Assembly: GCA_031419835.1 (NCBI GenBank)
Contig: JANOLP010000255.1
Span: 1 to 6,792 of the forward strand
Length of the DNA stretch: 6,792 bases
Origin: JALYOK01 sp031419835
GTDB lineage: Bacteria; Pseudomonadota; Gammaproteobacteria; Burkholderiales; JALYOK01
Direction: 5' to 3'
The translations under genes were made by a program, and so were the position numbers. Below, piece after piece: positions 5,758 through 6,792 of this stretch. Position 1 is the first letter of the stretch; every line of letters starts with the position of its first letter. The notes beneath the pieces are model-generated. The model saw nothing but the letters and a program-made list of their open reading frames with translations. It searched no databases and was not told the origin of the DNA.

Positions 5758-6615
5758 ATGAACGCCATCGCCTTCCCCAGCCGCGCCGAGCAAAAAGAAT
5801 CCTTCGAAGCAAACAAGCTCGAAAAGCGCCTATGCAAACTCACCGCCCAAGCCATCGTTGATTACGCGATGATCGAGAACGGCGACAAAGTCATGGTGTG
5901 TTTATCCGGCGGCAAAGACAGCTACACGCTGCTGGAAATTTTACTGCTGCTACGAGAACGCGCGCCGATTGAGTTCGACATCGTCGCCTTCAATCTTGAC
6001 CAAAAACAGCCGAATTTTCCCGAGCATGTGCTTCCCGATTATCTGAGCGCGCGCGGCGTGGAATTCCTGATCGGCCATCAAGATACCTACAGCACCGTCA
6101 AGCGCGTCATCCCCGAAGGCAAAACCACCTGCGGTTTGTGTTCGCGCTTACGCCGCGGCGTCATCTATCGCGTCGCCAAAGAACTAGGCGCAACGAAAAT
6201 CGCGCTAGGCCATCACCGCGACGACATTCTCGAAACGTTGTTCCTCAACATGTTCTACGGCAGCAAACTCAAAGCCATGGCGCCGAAATTGTTGAGCGAC
6301 AACGGCCAACACATTGTCATCCGGCCGCTAACGTATTGCAAAGAAAAAGACCTCGCGGAGTACGCCGAACACAAAGCCTTCCCCATCATTCCCTGCGATC
6401 TATGCGGCTCGCAACCTAATCTGCAACGACAAGCCGTGAAAGAATTATTGCAGCAATGGGAAAAGAAAACACCGGGACGTTTGGACAATATGTTTCGCGC
6501 GTTGCAGAACGTCGCGCCTTCGCATTTGGCCGATAACAAGCTATTTAATTTTCAAGGATTGCAACCGCAAGATTCGCCGCTGGATGATGGCGATCTCGTA
6601 TTCGATACCGAATAA
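5758..6615 (+). CDS. ttcA: tRNA 2-thiocytidine(32) synthetase TtcA
   Basis: Cytosolic, Fe-S-dependent enzyme that adenylates and thiolates C32 of certain tRNAs to 2-thiocytidine. It belongs to the PP-loop ATPase (TtcA/CTU1) family. From the ATG at 5758 the protein has 285 residues. Visible features are the PP-loop SGGKDS (50-55), NLDQKQPNFPEHVLP, the first cysteine pair Cys125-GL-Cys128 before SRLRRG, GHHRDDILETLFLNMFYG (from 151), and the second pair Cys213-DL-Cys216 in PCDLCGSQPNLQRQ. The E. coli protein is about 311 residues; this one ends soon after GGDLAF-like DGDLVFDTE and lacks the longer tail. An in-frame ATG at 5719 would add 13 residues (298 in total). I prefer 5758 because its N-terminus length fits the family up to NKLEKRL and the upstream start abuts a repeat, but 5758 has no Shine-Dalgarno. 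No frameshift is seen. Confidence 0.95.
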   Translation: MNAIAFPSRAEQKESFEANKLEKRLCKLTAQAIVDYAMIENGDKVMVCLSGGKDSYTLLEILLLLRERAPIEFDIVAFNLDQKQPNFPEHVLPDYLSARGVEFLIGHQDTYSTVKRVIPEGKTTCGLCSRLRRGVIYRVAKELGATKIALGHHRDDILETLFLNMFYGSKLKAMAPKLLSDNGQHIVIRPLTYCKEKDLAEYAEHKAFPIIPCDLCGSQPNLQRQAVKELLQQWEKKTPGRLDNMFRALQNVAPSHLADNKLFNFQGLQPQDSPLDDGDLVFDTE

Positions 6616-6669
6616 TCCAGCGGCCAACGCGATCGCAAACTGGCGCATGGTAAGTTCATACGAATTAGC

Positions 6670-6676
6670 AGGAGGT
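6670..6676 (+). promoter_or_regulatory. Near-perfect Shine-Dalgarno of the terminal gene
   Basis: AGGAGGT, continuing as AGGAGGTGA, is essentially full complementarity to the 16S rRNA 3' end. It fixes the ATG at 6680, although the spacing (4 nt after AGGAGG) is short. It is by far the strongest ribosome binding site in the window and contrasts with yceH and ttcA, which have none. Confidence 0.75.
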
Positions 6677-6679
6677 GAA

Positions 6680-6792
6680 ATGAAGCGAATCCTAATCACC
6701 GGCGCCGCCGGTCAAATCGGCCGAGCGCTGCGAAAAGCCTGGCGCGGCAAATACAAGTTACGCCTGACTGATATTGCGCCGATGGAATCGCC
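6680..6792 (+). CDS. NAD-dependent epimerase/dehydrogenase, N-terminal fragment (uronate dehydrogenase-like)
   Basis: Only 37 codons are visible before the window ends, reading MKRILITGAAGQIGRALRKA and continuing to LTDIAPMES. The first beta strand, RILITG, is followed by the glycine-rich nucleotide-binding turn GAAGQIG (residues 8-14; the extended-SDR GxxGxxG pattern). The second strand ends in an acidic residue, LRLTD (Asp31), which usually selects NAD(H) over NADP(H). The 'GAAGQIG...LRLTDIAP' pattern is what I recall from uronate dehydrogenases and related sugar epimerases/dehydrogenases. The fragment is too short to choose the substrate. The gene starts 64 nt after ttcA with its own strong Shine-Dalgarno. 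It might be co-transcribed with ttcA or have a promoter in that gap, and I see no terminator between them. Confidence 0.8.
   Translation, partial: MKRILITGAAGQIGRALRKAWRGKYKLRLTDIAPMES

Noticed and set aside
5432..5812. Reverse-strand open frame of 126 codons across the yceH-ttcA gap
   Set aside because: It consists of translated repeat sequence plus the antisense start of ttcA, with no family resemblance and no Shine-Dalgarno.
1..6792. A novel multi-gene system such as defence, biosynthetic or mobile-element cargo
   Set aside because: All complete genes belong to known housekeeping or widespread families with intact motifs and similar codon use. No integrase, transposase, toxin-antitoxin or unusual domain combination is visible.

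Overview
The window looks like a chromosomal housekeeping segment of a beta- or gammaproteobacterium. The gene content fits that group: proteobacterial-type PrpD, AcnA, a YceH/DUF480 protein and TtcA. GC is moderate (roughly mid-50s % by eye, not computed). I cannot name a genus. All supported genes are on the + strand.

Layout. Bases 1-1015 hold the C-terminal two thirds of prpD (2-methylcitrate dehydratase), cut by the window edge. A gap with a 26-bp inverted repeat of the ATTCCC-N8-GGGAAT type follows. Next is a small exported DUF3617-family protein (1266-1778), 20 nt upstream of a complete aconitase gene, acnA (1799-4483). PrpD makes 2-methylaconitate from 2-methylcitrate, and an aconitase then hydrates it. 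The prpD/acnA neighbourhood therefore fits propionate (methylcitrate cycle) metabolism feeding the TCA cycle. The DUF3617 protein has no known role in that pathway.

After acnA lies a C/G-rich palindromic element (4493-4590), then a likely promoter. yceH (4733-5413) encodes a tandem winged-helix DUF480 protein with a C-terminal coiled coil. The 344-nt gap between yceH and ttcA is almost filled by two interleaved inverted-repeat families. ttcA (best start 5758, end 6615) encodes the tRNA C32 2-thiolation enzyme with its PP-loop and four cluster cysteines. Its TACAAT -10-like box lies only 7 nt before the preferred ATG, suggesting a leaderless transcript. The window ends in the first 37 codons of a Rossmann-fold NAD-dependent epimerase/dehydrogenase (6680 onward) with a very strong Shine-Dalgarno.

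Overall the coding content is ordinary. The unusual part is the intergenic DNA: three of the larger gaps each carry a different palindromic repeat family, one of them composite. I see no defence island, CRISPR array, insertion sequence with a transposase, tRNA or rRNA, and no convincing undescribed multi-gene system.
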